A stretch of 24,741 nt of DNA from an uncultured Lachnospiraceae bacterium (lineage in GTDB: Bacteria; Bacillota; Clostridia; Lachnospirales; Lachnospiraceae), in assembly GCA_910583615.1 (NCBI GenBank), contig CAJTXP010000054.1, positions 1 through 24,741 on the forward strand, given 5' to 3'. Within the stretch, counting starts at the first letter, position 1. Each line of letters begins with the position of its first letter. The notes beneath the pieces were generated by a model. The model was given only the letters and a program-made list of their open reading frames with translations. It was not told the DNA's origin and did not search any database. Both the position numbers and the translations under genes were made by a program. Positions 8,283-16,439 of the stretch are shown here, in pieces.

Positions 8283-9269
8283 TTATTTCTTCGCTGCTTT
8301 TGCAACCTCACGTTTATTGATGTAGAAGTTCAGCAGCAGAACGACCAGCAGCAGTGCGCCCCAGATAATCTGTTTGTAGAAATCCGAGATGCTCTGATAC
8401 ATGCTGAGCCAGGTACTGACCATCTGAATGATCAGAACTGCCACGCACACCCCCTGGATATTGCCCTTGCCGCCGGCCGGATCGATTCCGCCCATGACTG
8501 CGATCATAATCGCCTGCATGGTATAGGAGGAACCATTGTCCGCCTTGGCAGAGCTGTAGCGCCCCAGCATGATGATCCCGGCCACTGCAGACAGAAGACC
8601 GATCATCATATAATTGAGCACTGTAAGCTTCACGTTGTTGAAGCCGGAGAATGCGGACGCCTTCATATTGGTACCCATCATCTTGATCTTGTAGCCCAGC
8701 GTCGTCTTGCTGATGATGAAGATCATAACCGCCGCACAGAGGACGAAGATAATCGCCGCCATGGGGATCCCGGCCACCTTCATGCTGACAAAGGAAGATA
8801 ATGGTTTACTTCCGGTCACGCTGCTCCCTTTGGACGCCACGACTCCAAGTCCGTTATACAGAGACTGCGTCCCCAGCGTTGCCAGCATTGCGGGAATACC
8901 CACTGCCGAGATCAGAAGACCGTTCAGAGAACCGCAGATCATACCCACGATCAGCGCCACCAGAATACCTGCCAGGATCGCACCGATCCCTGCATCTCCT
9001 TCCGGCGTCATTGCCTTGATGGTCAGCGCCGCCATGATGGAGCAGAGATTTGCCACGTATACGACGCTCAGGTCGATTCCGCCGGTGAGCAGAGCCAGCG
9101 CCATGCCGATAGAGAGCAGACCAAACTCAGGAAACAGCTTTCCCATGGACTGGAAACTGGATACTGAAAGGAAGGATTTTCCCTGCGTGATACTGAACAG
9201 TACAAAACACACGAGAAATACTGCCAGAATACGGGTCAGATTTTTATCTTTATTCAATACCTTATTCAT
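8283..9269 (-). CDS. CUT2 sugar ABC transporter permease (second)
   Basis: This 328-residue membrane protein has about eight to ten spans and is of the BPD_transp_2 (RbsC/LsrC/D) type, one half of the membrane channel. The conserved LTGGIDLSV and the late cytoplasmic MGGIDPAGGKGNIQG loop identify the family. The ATG at 9269 is preferred over an in-frame GTG at 9278, since GGGGGTG then stands six bases upstream. It follows the other permease gene by 16 bases and is the last gene of the operon. Two different permeases with one double ATPase and one binding protein suit a heterodimeric CUT2 importer. Confidence 0.92.
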   Translation of the reverse strand: MNKVLNKDKNLTRILAVFLVCFVLFSITQGKSFLSVSSFQSMGKLFPEFGLLSIGMALALLTGGIDLSVVYVANLCSIMAALTIKAMTPEGDAGIGAILAGILVALIVGMICGSLNGLLISAVGIPAMLATLGTQSLYNGLGVVASKGSSVTGSKPLSSFVSMKVAGIPMAAIIFVLCAAVMIFIISKTTLGYKIKMMGTNMKASAFSGFNNVKLTVLNYMMIGLLSAVAGIIMLGRYSSAKADNGSSYTMQAIMIAVMGGIDPAGGKGNIQGVCVAVLIIQMVSTWLSMYQSISDFYKQIIWGALLLVVLLLNFYINKREVAKAAKK

Positions 9270-9285
9270 ATTATACACCCCCGTC

Positions 9286-10296
9286 TTAAGATTCCGTCAG
9301 CTTGACAGCCAGTTTTTTTGCATTGCGCTGATTCTGGATTGCAGTCGCTGCAGTACCGGCGATAATGATCAGGCCGGTCACCACATTCTGCCAGTGCGTA
9401 CTGATACCCAGAAGAATCAGGCTGTTGGAAACGATGGTCAAAAGCAGCATACCAAGGCATGCCTGAAGTACGGTTCCCTTTCCGCCTGTAATGCTGACAC
9501 CGCCCAGCACGCAGGCTGCAATGGCTGTCATCTCCAGCCCCTCCAGATTGTTCGGATGCACTGCCTGGAGCATACATGCACGGAATACACCGATGATTCC
9601 CGCCATCATGCCGGAAAACGCATAGATAAATACCGTCGTCCCAAACACGTTGAAGCCGGCGCGCTTTGCAGCGATAATATCCCCGCCGATGGCATAGATG
9701 CCGCGGCCCAGCATGGTCTTGTTCAGGATGAACCAGCCAAGGAGCAGAAGGAGGATCATGAACACTGTGATCATGGGCAGATCCGAAGAAAGACCGGTCT
9801 CTGCATTGGTCGCAGTCAGAAGCTTTGCCTTGCCCACCGCCAGAAGTGTCGGGCAGAGGGGATACTCACGGGACTGGAAGACGCCCTGCATGACGCCCCA
9901 GCAGATACTGGAAGTACCCAGAGTCACGATCAGTGCCGGGAAACGGTATTTTCCGATGATCACACCGTTCAGGATACCGAACACCAGTCCGATCAGCGCC
10001 GCCACAATAAAGAACGGCAGCGGATTGGTCGTCACGTTCTCCATATATTTACACACGACGAACATGGACAGAGACGCGATAGCCGGAAAAGAACAGTCAA
10101 CGCCTCCCGAGATCAGGACCATCAGCTCGCCCACGCAGAACATGACCGGAATCGTAAAGGAACGGATAATATCCACCAGATTATTCCCGGTAAAGAACTG
10201 GCCGCTTCTCATCTGGATCAGCAGGCAGAACAGGACAATGATAACCCCTACATAAAATTCAGAACTATGTAATATTTTTTTCGTTTTGTTATTCAT
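9286..10296 (-). CDS. CUT2 sugar ABC transporter permease (first)
   Basis: The protein has 336 residues with about eight to ten membrane spans and is of the RbsC family. It carries LISGGVDCSF where the family usually has TGGIDLS, the coupling loop GGDIIAAKRAG, and GGVSITGGKG near the end. The start at 10296 has AAGGAGGGG upstream, 13 bases after the ATPase stop, so it is translated right behind its ATPase partner. Its sequence differs clearly from the second permease, so it is not a recent duplicate. The substrate is inferred only from the locus: a monosaccharide, sugar alcohol or related furanose. Confidence 0.92.
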   Translation of the reverse strand: MNNKTKKILHSSEFYVGVIIVLFCLLIQMRSGQFFTGNNLVDIIRSFTIPVMFCVGELMVLISGGVDCSFPAIASLSMFVVCKYMENVTTNPLPFFIVAALIGLVFGILNGVIIGKYRFPALIVTLGTSSICWGVMQGVFQSREYPLCPTLLAVGKAKLLTATNAETGLSSDLPMITVFMILLLLLGWFILNKTMLGRGIYAIGGDIIAAKRAGFNVFGTTVFIYAFSGMMAGIIGVFRACMLQAVHPNNLEGLEMTAIAACVLGGVSITGGKGTVLQACLGMLLLTIVSNSLILLGISTHWQNVVTGLIIIAGTAATAIQNQRNAKKLAVKLTES

Positions 10297-10309
10297 CTTC
10301 TCCCCCTCC

Positions 10310-11803
10310 TTAATCCGCAACTGCAAATTCTGCAAGACCTGCTTCATCCATATCTTTGGTCAGACCTTCCTTGACGATCTCGCCCCGGCGCATGACAATG
10401 ACACGGTTGCAGTTGGACAAGATCTCCGGTATATCATCCGAAATGATGATTACGGACAGGCCGTTGGCAGCAAGCTTTTTCACCAGTTCATAGATATCAA
10501 ATTTGGCGCCGATATCCACGCCGACGGTGGGGCCGTTCAGAATCAGCACATTCAGATCCAGGATCAGCCACTTGGCAAGGACACATTTCTGCTGGTTTCC
10601 TCCAGACAGCGTGTTCATGGGATCATTGATATCATGAAGCTTGATACGGAGCTTTTCCACCCACTCATTTACCACTTCTTCGATCTTTTTCTCGTTCATG
10701 ATACCCAGAGGGCCTGCCCACTCATCCCATTTCTCGATGGAGATATTTTCCTTAATGGACTGGGGCAGGAACACGCCCTCCACGATCCGCTCAGGCGGCA
10801 CATACCCGATCCCGTTTTTAATACCATCTTTCACAGTATTAATCTCTACTTTATTTCCGCGGATATAAATCTCTCCGGAATCTGCCTTGTGATAGCCAAA
10901 CAGCGCCTGCACCAGCTCTGTACGACCGGAACCCAGAAGTCCGGTGATTCCCAGGATCTCTCCCTCTCCCAGGGAAAGATTCACATTTTTAAACCCGTTT
11001 TTCAGATTCAGATTCTTGATTTCCAGGACCTTCTGAGCGCCTGGCTTCTCTTCATAGACGAACGGCGTTTCCTTAATCTCACGCCCGGTCATATAATAAG
11101 TAAATTTCTCCTGAGTCAGCTCGGATGCGTCTCCTGCGCCTGTGTTCTTTCCATTTCGGAAGATCGTAAATCTCTCCGCGATCTCGAACACTTCATCCAG
11201 CTTGTGCGATACGAACAGGATCGCGATGTTCTGCTTCTGCAGATCGCGGATCACGTTGAACAGCGCCCGGACTTCCTTTTTGGTGATCGCCGTGGTGGGC
11301 TCATCCATGATGATCAGCTTCGCGTTGTTCAGAAGCGCCCGGCTGATGGCGATCAGCTGTTTATCTGCAACGGATAAATTCTCTACCTTTTCATCCAGAT
11401 CGATTTCAAAGTTAATTTTGGCAACCGCCTCTTTTGCGATCTCCCGAAATCTCTTTTTACTGACAAATTTCCTGCCGCTTGCCAGCTCCATGTTCAGAGC
11501 CAGATTCTCCATAACCGTCAGATTCGGAAAAACGGACAGATCCTGATAGATAACCTGAATCCCGGCTGCAATGGACTGCTGCGGGGTCATTTTCGGATAA
11601 GAAACACCGTCGATCTCCAACTCGCCGCCGTCCGGAGTATAAAAACCAGAGATTACGTTGATGATCGTGGATTTTCCACAGCCGTTCTCTCCTGCAAGAC
11701 AGTGTACTTCCCCTTTTTTGATCTCCAGATCCACACCATCCAATGCCTTTACACCGCCAAAGTATTTCTTGATCCCTTTTGCTCTAATAATGTAATCGGA
11801 CAT
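10310..11803 (-). CDS. CUT2 sugar ABC transporter ATPase, two nucleotide-binding domains
   Basis: This 497-residue protein has two fused ABC domains, as in RbsA, MglA and LsrA, and powers the two permeases that follow. Domain 1 has Walker A GENGCGKST (K44), signature-like LSVADKQ (143-149), Walker B LIIMDEP (E168) and switch His200. Domain 2 has the family-typical degenerate P-loop GLLGSGRT (288-295) and a good LSGGNQQ signature, but its Walker B reads ILNGPTVGVD. N423-G424 thus replace the usual Asp-Glu, so the catalytic glutamate is missing. The TVGVD form recalls LsrA more than RbsA (from memory). The start at 11803 has GGGAGG upstream. A terminator-like hairpin separates it from the binding-protein gene. 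Confidence 0.95.
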   Translation of the reverse strand: MSDYIIRAKGIKKYFGGVKALDGVDLEIKKGEVHCLAGENGCGKSTIINVISGFYTPDGGELEIDGVSYPKMTPQQSIAAGIQVIYQDLSVFPNLTVMENLALNMELASGRKFVSKKRFREIAKEAVAKINFEIDLDEKVENLSVADKQLIAISRALLNNAKLIIMDEPTTAITKKEVRALFNVIRDLQKQNIAILFVSHKLDEVFEIAERFTIFRNGKNTGAGDASELTQEKFTYYMTGREIKETPFVYEEKPGAQKVLEIKNLNLKNGFKNVNLSLGEGEILGITGLLGSGRTELVQALFGYHKADSGEIYIRGNKVEINTVKDGIKNGIGYVPPERIVEGVFLPQSIKENISIEKWDEWAGPLGIMNEKKIEEVVNEWVEKLRIKLHDINDPMNTLSGGNQQKCVLAKWLILDLNVLILNGPTVGVDIGAKFDIYELVKKLAANGLSVIIISDDIPEILSNCNRVIVMRRGEIVKEGLTKDMDEAGLAEFAVAD

Positions 11804-11834
11804 ACCTTTGCCTCCCAACCATTCCTTCCTTCTT

Positions 11835-11873
11835 AAAAAGATATCACCGTACCGTAACTGTACGGTGATATCT
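11835..11873 (-). terminator. Intra-operon terminator between binding protein and ATPase genes
   Basis: A 14-bp perfect stem (11839-11852 with 11860-11873, 7-nt loop) is followed on the minus strand by TTTT. Partial termination here would give more binding protein than membrane components, a common arrangement in ABC importer operons. Confidence 0.8.
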
Positions 11874-11908
11874 GAAAGATCCCTTTAAACCCTCCGCAAT
11901 GTGACTGT

Positions 11909-13075
11909 TTAGAAATTATAATTATCTACGTTGTCTGCTTTCAGAGAGATCCAACCTGCACCTTCTACAACATTGCTGTTGTCTGCATTGACGATCATAT
12001 CAGAGTAGGAAGCAAGACCCAGGTCCGTACCTGCACCGATAGTCTGGCCGTCCAGCATCATGGTCGCCATGACGCACATCGCGTAGCCTGCCTCTGCCGG
12101 ATCCCAGAGCTGTGCAGAATGGATGGAGCCGGATTTAATCAGCTCGCGGCACTCATTCGGCATACCGGTTCCGCATACGAACACTTTTCCGTTCAGGCCG
12201 AGCTCGTCGATGGCACGTGCGATACCAGGAGTGTCCATGGAAGAAGTTCCCACAAATCCTTTTACTTCCGGATAAGTCTTCAGCACTTCCTTAGCCACTT
12301 CGTATGCTCTCTCGGAGTTGTTCTCAGACTCTACTCTCGGAGATGCCTCCAAGTTCACCAGGTTCGGATAAGCTTCCTCTGCCCGTGCCACTGCACCGTC
12401 TGCCCACTCATTCTGAGAAGCGTTGGTCAGATGTGCCACCATGGTCACATAAGTGCCTTCCTCGCCCATTGCCTCTGCCAGGTTATCCATGATGTAAGCG
12501 CCGTAGCCTGCGTTGGAAAATGCCTCCAGGTCGATGTCGCAGTTGGCACTGGAACCTTCATGGCAGATAACCTTGATCCCTTTGTCTTTTGCATCCTGCA
12601 GTACCGTATCACAGGTGGCCGGGTCTACCGGTACCACACAGATCGCGTCAATATCCTGGTTGATCTGGTTCTCGATAACCTCAACCTGCTGAGCCGCGTC
12701 TGTCGCCACCGGGCCCTTCTGATATGCATTGATGCCGTAATCACTTGCAAACTGTTTGACTCCTTCTTCCATGCGGACAAACCATCCGTTGGAAGAATCC
12801 TTGACAACAACAGCGATGGTCCAGTCAGACGGATCTGCTGCGGGTTTATAGATGGAATTTACGGCTACTGGAGAGCCGTCTGCCGGGGTAAATGCCTCCA
12901 GAGCTCCGCCGCCGGAAGCAGCTCCGCCGTCTGCCGGCGCCTCTGCTCCGTCAGATGCCGGCGCGTCAGATTCTGCCGGGGTACTTGCAGGCGCATCATT
13001 AGAACCTCCGCCGCAGCCAACCATGGATACCGCCATCGTTGCACACAAAAGCATGCTGATCACTTTTCTTTTCAT
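11909..13075 (-). CDS. Sugar-binding lipoprotein, RbsB/LsrB-like (Peripla_BP_4)
   Basis: This 388-residue extracellular lipoprotein captures the substrate for the CUT2 importer. The signal peptide ends in lipobox SMVGC (Cys21), followed by a flexible linker rich in Ala, Gly, Ser and Pro (about 22-60). The periplasmic-binding fold starts at WTIAVVVKDSSNGWFVRMEEG and includes EVIENQINQDIDAICVVPVDP and QLWDPAEAGYAM. The ending DNYNF recalls the KYDF end of the AI-2 receptor LsrB, and the long insertion ASQNEWADGAV also looks more LsrB/RhaS-like than RbsB-like; both points are from memory. AGGAGG precedes the ATG. A weak 15-base inverted repeat (13118-13132) lies between it and the mutarotase gene. 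Confidence 0.93.
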   Translation of the reverse strand: MKRKVISMLLCATMAVSMVGCGGGSNDAPASTPAESDAPASDGAEAPADGGAASGGGALEAFTPADGSPVAVNSIYKPAADPSDWTIAVVVKDSSNGWFVRMEEGVKQFASDYGINAYQKGPVATDAAQQVEVIENQINQDIDAICVVPVDPATCDTVLQDAKDKGIKVICHEGSSANCDIDLEAFSNAGYGAYIMDNLAEAMGEEGTYVTMVAHLTNASQNEWADGAVARAEEAYPNLVNLEASPRVESENNSERAYEVAKEVLKTYPEVKGFVGTSSMDTPGIARAIDELGLNGKVFVCGTGMPNECRELIKSGSIHSAQLWDPAEAGYAMCVMATMMLDGQTIGAGTDLGLASYSDMIVNADNSNVVEGAGWISLKADNVDNYNF

Positions 13076-13143
13076 TTTTTATCCTCCTTGTTTTAAAAAT
13101 AAAATGATTCATATATCTACAGCATCGCTGTAAACATTCCGTA

Positions 13144-13587
13144 TTATTTCACGCCCTTCTGCATGATGATGCAGCCGTAGGTCCCCGTCTCGCTGGTGGA
13201 CACGGTTACAAATGCGTGAGACGCTTTTTCATAAAAGTCCGACCTGCCGATATAGCCCACACAGTCCTTCGGCTCATTCTTCTTCACGGCCTCGATGACG
13301 TCGTCCCAGACTTTCGGCCGCTCCGGAAGGGTATGCTCAAATCCCGGGTCCGGCTTCATGATCTCCACCGGATACTCACAGTAATCCACATCCAGCGGCA
13401 TAAGCTTCAGAATCGACTCCACCATCTCTGCGGCTGTGTTTCCTTTGCAGTTGATGGTGATCCCGTCTTTGGCCTTGGACACAGCAGGATAGAAATTATC
13501 CGCGATCACGATCAGATCTCCGTGTCCCATATCCGCCAGCGCTTTTAAGAGCTCCGGGCTGATGTTTTCAGGTATTCCTCTTAACAT
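13144..13587 (-). CDS. RbsD/FucU-family sugar mutarotase, FucU subtype
   Basis: This 147-residue protein should interconvert the anomers of a reducing sugar in the cytoplasm, so the substrate is probably an aldose or ketose at this step. The beginning MLRGIPENISPELLKALADM followed by GHGD (His22) resembles E. coli FucU, as do SDFYEKASHAF and the YGCIIMQKGV end. FucU itself has YGN at the last site, so an Asn is Cys here. AAGGAGG stands before the start, and the gene begins 14 bases after the kinase stop. Between the kinase and the binding protein, it suggests that the imported sugar is an anomeric mix not directly usable by the kinase. Confidence 0.9.
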   Translation of the reverse strand: MLRGIPENISPELLKALADMGHGDLIVIADNFYPAVSKAKDGITINCKGNTAAEMVESILKLMPLDVDYCEYPVEIMKPDPGFEHTLPERPKVWDDVIEAVKKNEPKDCVGYIGRSDFYEKASHAFVTVSTSETGTYGCIIMQKGVK

Positions 13588-13601
13588 GATATCTTTCCTC
13601 C

Positions 13602-14528
13602 TTATTCATGTTCTTTTAAAAATGCATCCACCTCTGCGCGTGTGGGCATGGCAGGCGTCGTACCCATGCGGGTGACGGAGATCGCTGCCAGAGCGCTTGC
13701 AAATCTCGCTGCTTCCCACTCGTCTTTTCCTTCTGCCAGCGCTGTCAGGAATCCGCCGTTGAAGGCATCTCCTGCTCCTGTGGTATCCACCGCATCCACA
13801 CGGAAGCACGGAACAATCTCTTCTCTGCCGTCTGCGGAGATGAACACTCCTCTGGATCCCAGCGTGATCACAACCTTCTGTACGCCCTTCCTGCGGAATA
13901 CCGCTGCAGCTTCTTTTGCAGCTTCCAGGCTGTCCACCTTCACGCCGGTCATCTCCTCTGCTTCCACCTCATTGGGTGTCACCATATACACTTTGGAGAG
14001 ACACTCGTCAGACACCGGCGAATAGGGAGCCGTGTTCAGGATGACTTTTGTTCCGTTCCTATACGCACAGTCGATCACCCGCTCGTTGGCGTCCTGATTG
14101 ACCTCCAGCTGGAGCAGGACATACTCCGACTCTTTGATCAGCTCTTCGATGGAGTCCGTGTCCTCTTTCGTGATCGTCGCGCATGCTCCCGGCACGATTA
14201 CGATCTCGTTCTGACTGCTCCCCTCATCCACCAGGATCAGGGCGATCCCCGTTGCATCCGTTTCATTGAAAAAGATGTGATCTTTGGGCATTCCCAGCTC
14301 CTTCATGACGTCCAGCGCCACATTTGCAAAAGAATCCCTTCCCATCTTGGTGACCATGGTCACGTCCGCCCCTGCCTTGTGAGCAGCCACGCACTGGTTA
14401 AAGCCTTTTCCTCCCGCTCCCATTTTAAACAGAGAGCCTTTGACGGTCTCTGCCGGGACCGGAAGATGCGGTGTCCGCGCCATGAGATCCACAACGAAAC
14501 TTCCGAAAACCGTAACTTTGTTACTCAT
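13602..14528 (-). CDS. PfkB-family carbohydrate kinase, ribokinase-like
   Basis: This 308-residue cytoplasmic kinase uses ATP to phosphorylate a sugar entering through the neighbouring importer. PfkB motifs are clear: GGKGFNQ (39-45), E142 in LQLEVN, TPNEVEAEE, and DTTGAGDAF with catalytic base D254. In E. coli RbsK the sugar-contacting N-terminal motif is GSINAD. Here it is GSFVVD (9-14), so the position of RbsK Asn14 is Val12 while the Asp is kept. Deoxyribokinases also replace that Asn by a hydrophobic residue (from memory), so 2-deoxyribose or another sugar lacking or masking one hydroxyl is plausible. The start at 14528 has AAAGGGGA upstream. A 74-base gap separates it from the isomerase gene. 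Confidence 0.93.
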   Translation of the reverse strand: MSNKVTVFGSFVVDLMARTPHLPVPAETVKGSLFKMGAGGKGFNQCVAAHKAGADVTMVTKMGRDSFANVALDVMKELGMPKDHIFFNETDATGIALILVDEGSSQNEIVIVPGACATITKEDTDSIEELIKESEYVLLQLEVNQDANERVIDCAYRNGTKVILNTAPYSPVSDECLSKVYMVTPNEVEAEEMTGVKVDSLEAAKEAAAVFRRKGVQKVVITLGSRGVFISADGREEIVPCFRVDAVDTTGAGDAFNGGFLTALAEGKDEWEAARFASALAAISVTRMGTTPAMPTRAEVDAFLKEHE

Positions 14529-14602
14529 ATGATTCCCCTTTACATGTGATTGATTAATATTAAAATAAAGCAGTCTCTGCCCTACTTTTCCCTGTCAGTT
14601 CC

Positions 14603-15160
14603 CTACTCCACATTCCTGTGGCGGGATTCCATCTGCGCATGGCTAAGCCCCATCTTCTTCTCCAGCATCATGACCAGTATGTCAAAGAGCAGGAACAGAT
14701 GCTGCTCATACAGATTGCCCATGGGCTGCTCTGACGGCACGACCCTTTTGTCCGTCCCTTTGTACACCGCCGCCGGTACAAATACATTCACATCTGCTTC
14801 CGAGGGCGTGCGCTCCGCCGGCGCGCCCGTGATCACGGCGATCCTGGCGCCGGTCTTCTTCGCCTGATCCAGGAAATAATCGATAAATCCGATCCTGCCG
14901 GAGCCGTTCACTGCCACGAACAGATCCCCTTCCTTCATTCCCGGCGTCGTATCGTCCAGAAGCCAGAAGGTCTCTTTTCCAAGGTGCATGATCCGCATGG
15001 CAAAGCTGCGCGCCGCGATCCCTTCCCTGCCTGCTCCGAACACAAAGATCCGTTCTGCACTCATGACGGCGTCCATCAGAGCCTCCAGATCCTCTTCCGG
15101 CTGCTCTTCAAATACCCTGCGGTGTTCCTTAAGAACCAGCTCGTATAACTCCTTATACAT
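14603..15160 (-). CDS. SIS-domain sugar-phosphate isomerase, 6-phospho-3-hexuloisomerase-like
   Basis: The protein has 185 residues and one SIS (sugar isomerase) domain. GAGREGIAARSFAMRIMHLG, TTPGMKEGDLFVAVNGSG and the end ESRHRNVE closely follow 6-phospho-3-hexuloisomerase (HxlB/PHI), which equilibrates a 3-ketohexose phosphate with fructose 6-phosphate. The partner hexulose-phosphate synthase (HxlA) is absent, so formaldehyde fixation is unlikely. A different aldose/ketose phosphate is the probable substrate. The ATG overlaps the last eight bases of the LacI gene, with AAGGAGAG inside that gene, so the two are translationally coupled. Confidence 0.88.
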   Translation of the reverse strand: MYKELYELVLKEHRRVFEEQPEEDLEALMDAVMSAERIFVFGAGREGIAARSFAMRIMHLGKETFWLLDDTTPGMKEGDLFVAVNGSGRIGFIDYFLDQAKKTGARIAVITGAPAERTPSEADVNVFVPAAVYKGTDKRVVPSEQPMGNLYEQHLFLLFDILVMMLEKKMGLSHAQMESRHRNVE

Positions 15161-16256
15161 CTTCTCCCATCTCTCCTTTCTCTTCCTCCGGGCCTTCCAC
15201 AGGCGGCGCCTTTGGCTTCTCCGCTTCCTTTCTCCCTGCCATCCTCGCCGACATGCGTTCCGACCCTCTCAGAATCAGCTGAGCCCCCAGATAGATCCGT
15301 TTGCGCGCCCCGTTCCGGTGATCTGTATGGGTGATCCTCTCGTGAAGAAGCATCATGGCATCGTATCCCATCCTCTGCACCGGCCTGCTCACAGTGGACA
15401 GGTTCATATCAGTATATTCCAGTACCTCGATATCATCATATCCCACCATGGAAATATCCCTGCCAAGCCGGAGATTATGTTCCTTGAGATATTTCAGCAC
15501 TCCGATACTCGTCAGATTGTTGGCAGAAAAGATGGCGGTGGGCGGATCCTTCAGCTTCATCAGTTTCTGCATTCCCTCATAGGATTCCTCTTTCAGAAAC
15601 TTGCCTTCCACCACATATTCCTCCCGATACGGGATCCCGTGGGCCTCCAGCGCCTGGCGGTAACCTTCCAGACGCGCCCGGCCGGGCTTCGTGGTCTGCG
15701 GACCCATGATCTGGGCAATCTTCGTATGCCCGTTTTTGATCAGCGCCTCCACCGCGTTGTAGGCGCCCTCTATGTCGTCCGAAAACACTCCGTCAAAATT
15801 CGTGTTGTACGCCTCCCGGTCGATCATCACCACCGGAATCGGAAGCCGCAGGAGATAGGACCGGTTCACTGTATCATTTTCCACCACCGGAACCATGAGC
15901 AGACCGCGGAGCCTCTGTTCCTGTGAAGTCTGCAGGAACCGAAGCTCTTTTTTCACATCCTCATTGGTATTGAACAAAAAGGAATTGTATCCGCATTCAT
16001 CCGCAGCGGCGCTGACGCCCTCTGCCAGCGCTGCAAAAAACGGGTTGTCTATATTGGGCACGATAAGTCCCACATTATTGATCAGACTCTCATTGCTCAG
16101 GCTTCTGGCAAACGCGTTGGGGACAAATTTACTTTCCTCCACAATCCGCAGAATCCGCTGCCTGGTCTCCTCTTTCACCAGCCCGTTATTGTTGAGCACT
16201 CTGGACACGGTCGAGGGCGACACCTTTGCAAGTTTTGCAATATCGTTTATTGTCAT
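15153..16256 (-). CDS. LacI-family transcriptional regulator of the sugar locus
   Basis: This 367-residue repressor has an N-terminal helix-turn-helix (TINDIAKLAKVSPSTVSRVL), the hinge region with FVPNAFARSL, and a periplasmic-binding-like effector domain (VGLIVPNIDNPFFAALAEGV onward). The ATG at 16256 is chosen because it starts the canonical HTH and has GGAAGGA upstream; an in-frame start at 16337 would precede the promoter's start site. The C-terminal 30 or so residues form a charged, Pro/Glu/Lys-rich tail not usual for the family, overlapping the isomerase gene. It heads the transport and kinase operon and faces deoC. Two matching operators (16277 and 16441) lie just after the divergent start sites, so it probably represses both operons and itself. 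Confidence 0.95.
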   Translation of the reverse strand: MTINDIAKLAKVSPSTVSRVLNNNGLVKEETRQRILRIVEESKFVPNAFARSLSNESLINNVGLIVPNIDNPFFAALAEGVSAAADECGYNSFLFNTNEDVKKELRFLQTSQEQRLRGLLMVPVVENDTVNRSYLLRLPIPVVMIDREAYNTNFDGVFSDDIEGAYNAVEALIKNGHTKIAQIMGPQTTKPGRARLEGYRQALEAHGIPYREEYVVEGKFLKEESYEGMQKLMKLKDPPTAIFSANNLTSIGVLKYLKEHNLRLGRDISMVGYDDIEVLEYTDMNLSTVSRPVQRMGYDAMMLLHERITHTDHRNGARKRIYLGAQLILRGSERMSARMAGRKEAEKPKAPPVEGPEEEKGEMGEDV

Positions 16257-16276
16257 TTTGCTGTCCTTCCGTGTTA

Positions 16277-16290
16277 TGCAAACGCTTTCA
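16277..16290. promoter_or_regulatory. LacI-family operator at its own gene
   Basis: TGCAAACGCTTTCA fits the LacI/GalR-family consensus TGNAANCGNTTNCA at every fixed position. It lies about 12-25 bases after the predicted transcription start of the lacI-type gene, where bound repressor would block elongation. Confidence 0.75.
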
Positions 16291-16308
16291 TTCCGTGATG
16301 TTATTGAT

Positions 16309-16337
16309 ATAATACCACTATCACGTCGATATGTCAA
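16309..16337 (-). promoter_or_regulatory. Promoter of the regulator-isomerase-kinase-transporter operon
   Basis: The minus strand reads TTGACA (16337-16332), 17 bases, then TATTAT (16314-16309), a near-consensus sigma-A promoter with start near 16302. The operator at 16277-16290 is immediately downstream. Confidence 0.85.
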
Positions 16338-16397
16338 TAAATTATTTTAAATCCAAAAAACTTTTATACATATCGCACATTTTCTCTGAACTGTATC

Positions 16398-16426
16398 TTT
16401 ACAAACAGGAAGTTAGATGGTATGAT
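16398..16426 (+). promoter_or_regulatory. Promoter of the deoC-radical enzyme operon
   Basis: TTTACA (16398-16403), a 17-base spacer and TATGAT (16421-16426) form a sigma-A promoter with start near 16433. It diverges from the lacI promoter, with about 60 bases between the two -35 elements, and runs into the operator at 16440. Confidence 0.8.
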
Positions 16427-16439
16427 GTGCTTGTAAATA

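Noticed and set aside
8707..10272. A 521-codon open frame on the plus strand across the two permease genes
   Set aside because: It is antisense to two clear CUT2 permeases, begins inside one and crosses their junction, has no ribosome site, and its translation is low-complexity His/Asp/Arg-rich with no domain.
13118..13132. Inverted repeat TACAGC-ATC-GCTGTA between mutarotase and binding-protein genes
   Set aside because: Six base pairs with a three-base loop and no T run is too weak to call a terminator, and it does not match the LacI operator pattern.
13144..13587. Naming the mutarotase rbsD and the locus a ribose operon
   Set aside because: The protein is closer to FucU, the kinase lacks the ribose-contacting Asn, and a DeoC plus radical enzyme are not needed for ribose use.
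14603..15160. Ribulose monophosphate formaldehyde pathway suggested by the PHI-like isomerase
   Set aside because: The required hexulose-6-phosphate synthase is absent and all neighbours point to sugar uptake and cleavage.
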